Shown here one piece after another: positions 32,022 to 32,022 of a stretch of 32,022 bases of DNA. The notes beneath the pieces were generated by a model that did not search any database, was not told where the DNA came from, and worked only from the letters and a program-made list of their open reading frames with translations. This stretch comes from a virus, in the IMG/VR virus record IMGVR_UViG_3300028392_000205, positions 1 to 32,022 of that record; one strand, given 5' to 3'. The translations under genes were made by a program, and so were the position numbers. Numbering within the stretch: position 1 is the first letter of the stretch; every line of letters starts with the position of its first letter.

Positions 32022-32022
32022 T

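Noticed and set aside
1-32022. Stop-codon reassignment, tRNA genes, CRISPR arrays or insertion sequences
   Set aside because: TAA, TAG and TGA all end well-supported genes; I saw no clover-leaf tRNA, spaced repeats or transposase.

Overview
The window looks like part of the genome of a tailed double-stranded DNA phage, most likely one infecting Bacteroidota and resembling crAss-like phages. This is an inference from gene content: compact family-B DNA polymerase, DnaG-type primase, DnaB-type helicase, Sak4-like ATPase, SSB-like protein, PD-(D/E)XK exonuclease, SF2 helicase and uracil-DNA glycosylase, with tail genes in the style common in Bacteroidota phages. The DNA is AT-rich, genes are tightly packed with ATGA or TAATG overlaps, and Shine-Dalgarno sites are mostly absent. 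TAA, TAG and TGA all end genes, so I see no stop-codon reassignment. No bacterial housekeeping genes, rRNA, tRNA, CRISPR array or insertion sequence were found.

Layout. (1) 2-5887 (+): the 3' part of a giant polyvalent protein, open to the left edge, ending in a terminator. (2) 5899-18467 (-): replication and nucleotide block. Read in the direction of transcription it encodes a DnaA-domain-IV protein, a putative replication accessory protein, a small membrane protein, DnaB helicase, a conserved protein, Sak4-like ATPase, SSB-like protein, primase, HNH nuclease, small proteins, PD-(D/E)XK exonuclease, two conserved proteins, DNA polymerase B, a DUF932-like protein, a 29-residue peptide, dNMP kinase, a Cys-rich/cyclic-phosphate-receiver fusion and a small protein. 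Intrinsic terminators divide this block. (3) 18468-18585: divergent promoter region with an inverted repeat. (4) 18586-24862 (+): membrane/lysis genes, M15 endolysin, tail-fibre genes that share a repeat module, and a small basic protein. (5) 24942-32021 (-): VWA protein, MoxR ATPase, HTH-like protein, uracil-DNA glycosylase, SF2 helicase and a cluster of small conserved phage proteins, with one + strand gene embedded (28932-29237).

How the genes fit together. Block 2 could supply initiation (DnaA-like, DnaB, primase), elongation (polymerase, SSB) and recombination (Sak4-like plus exonuclease). Block 4 covers host lysis and adsorption. Block 5 combines repair (UDG, helicase) with a MoxR-VWA chaperone-type pair whose target is unknown. 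The points I find most worth a second look are the phage MoxR-VWA operon, the Cys-rich/cREC fusion, the DnaA-domain-IV gene next to a candidate regulatory or origin region, and several genes under 60 codons held in place by gene overlaps.
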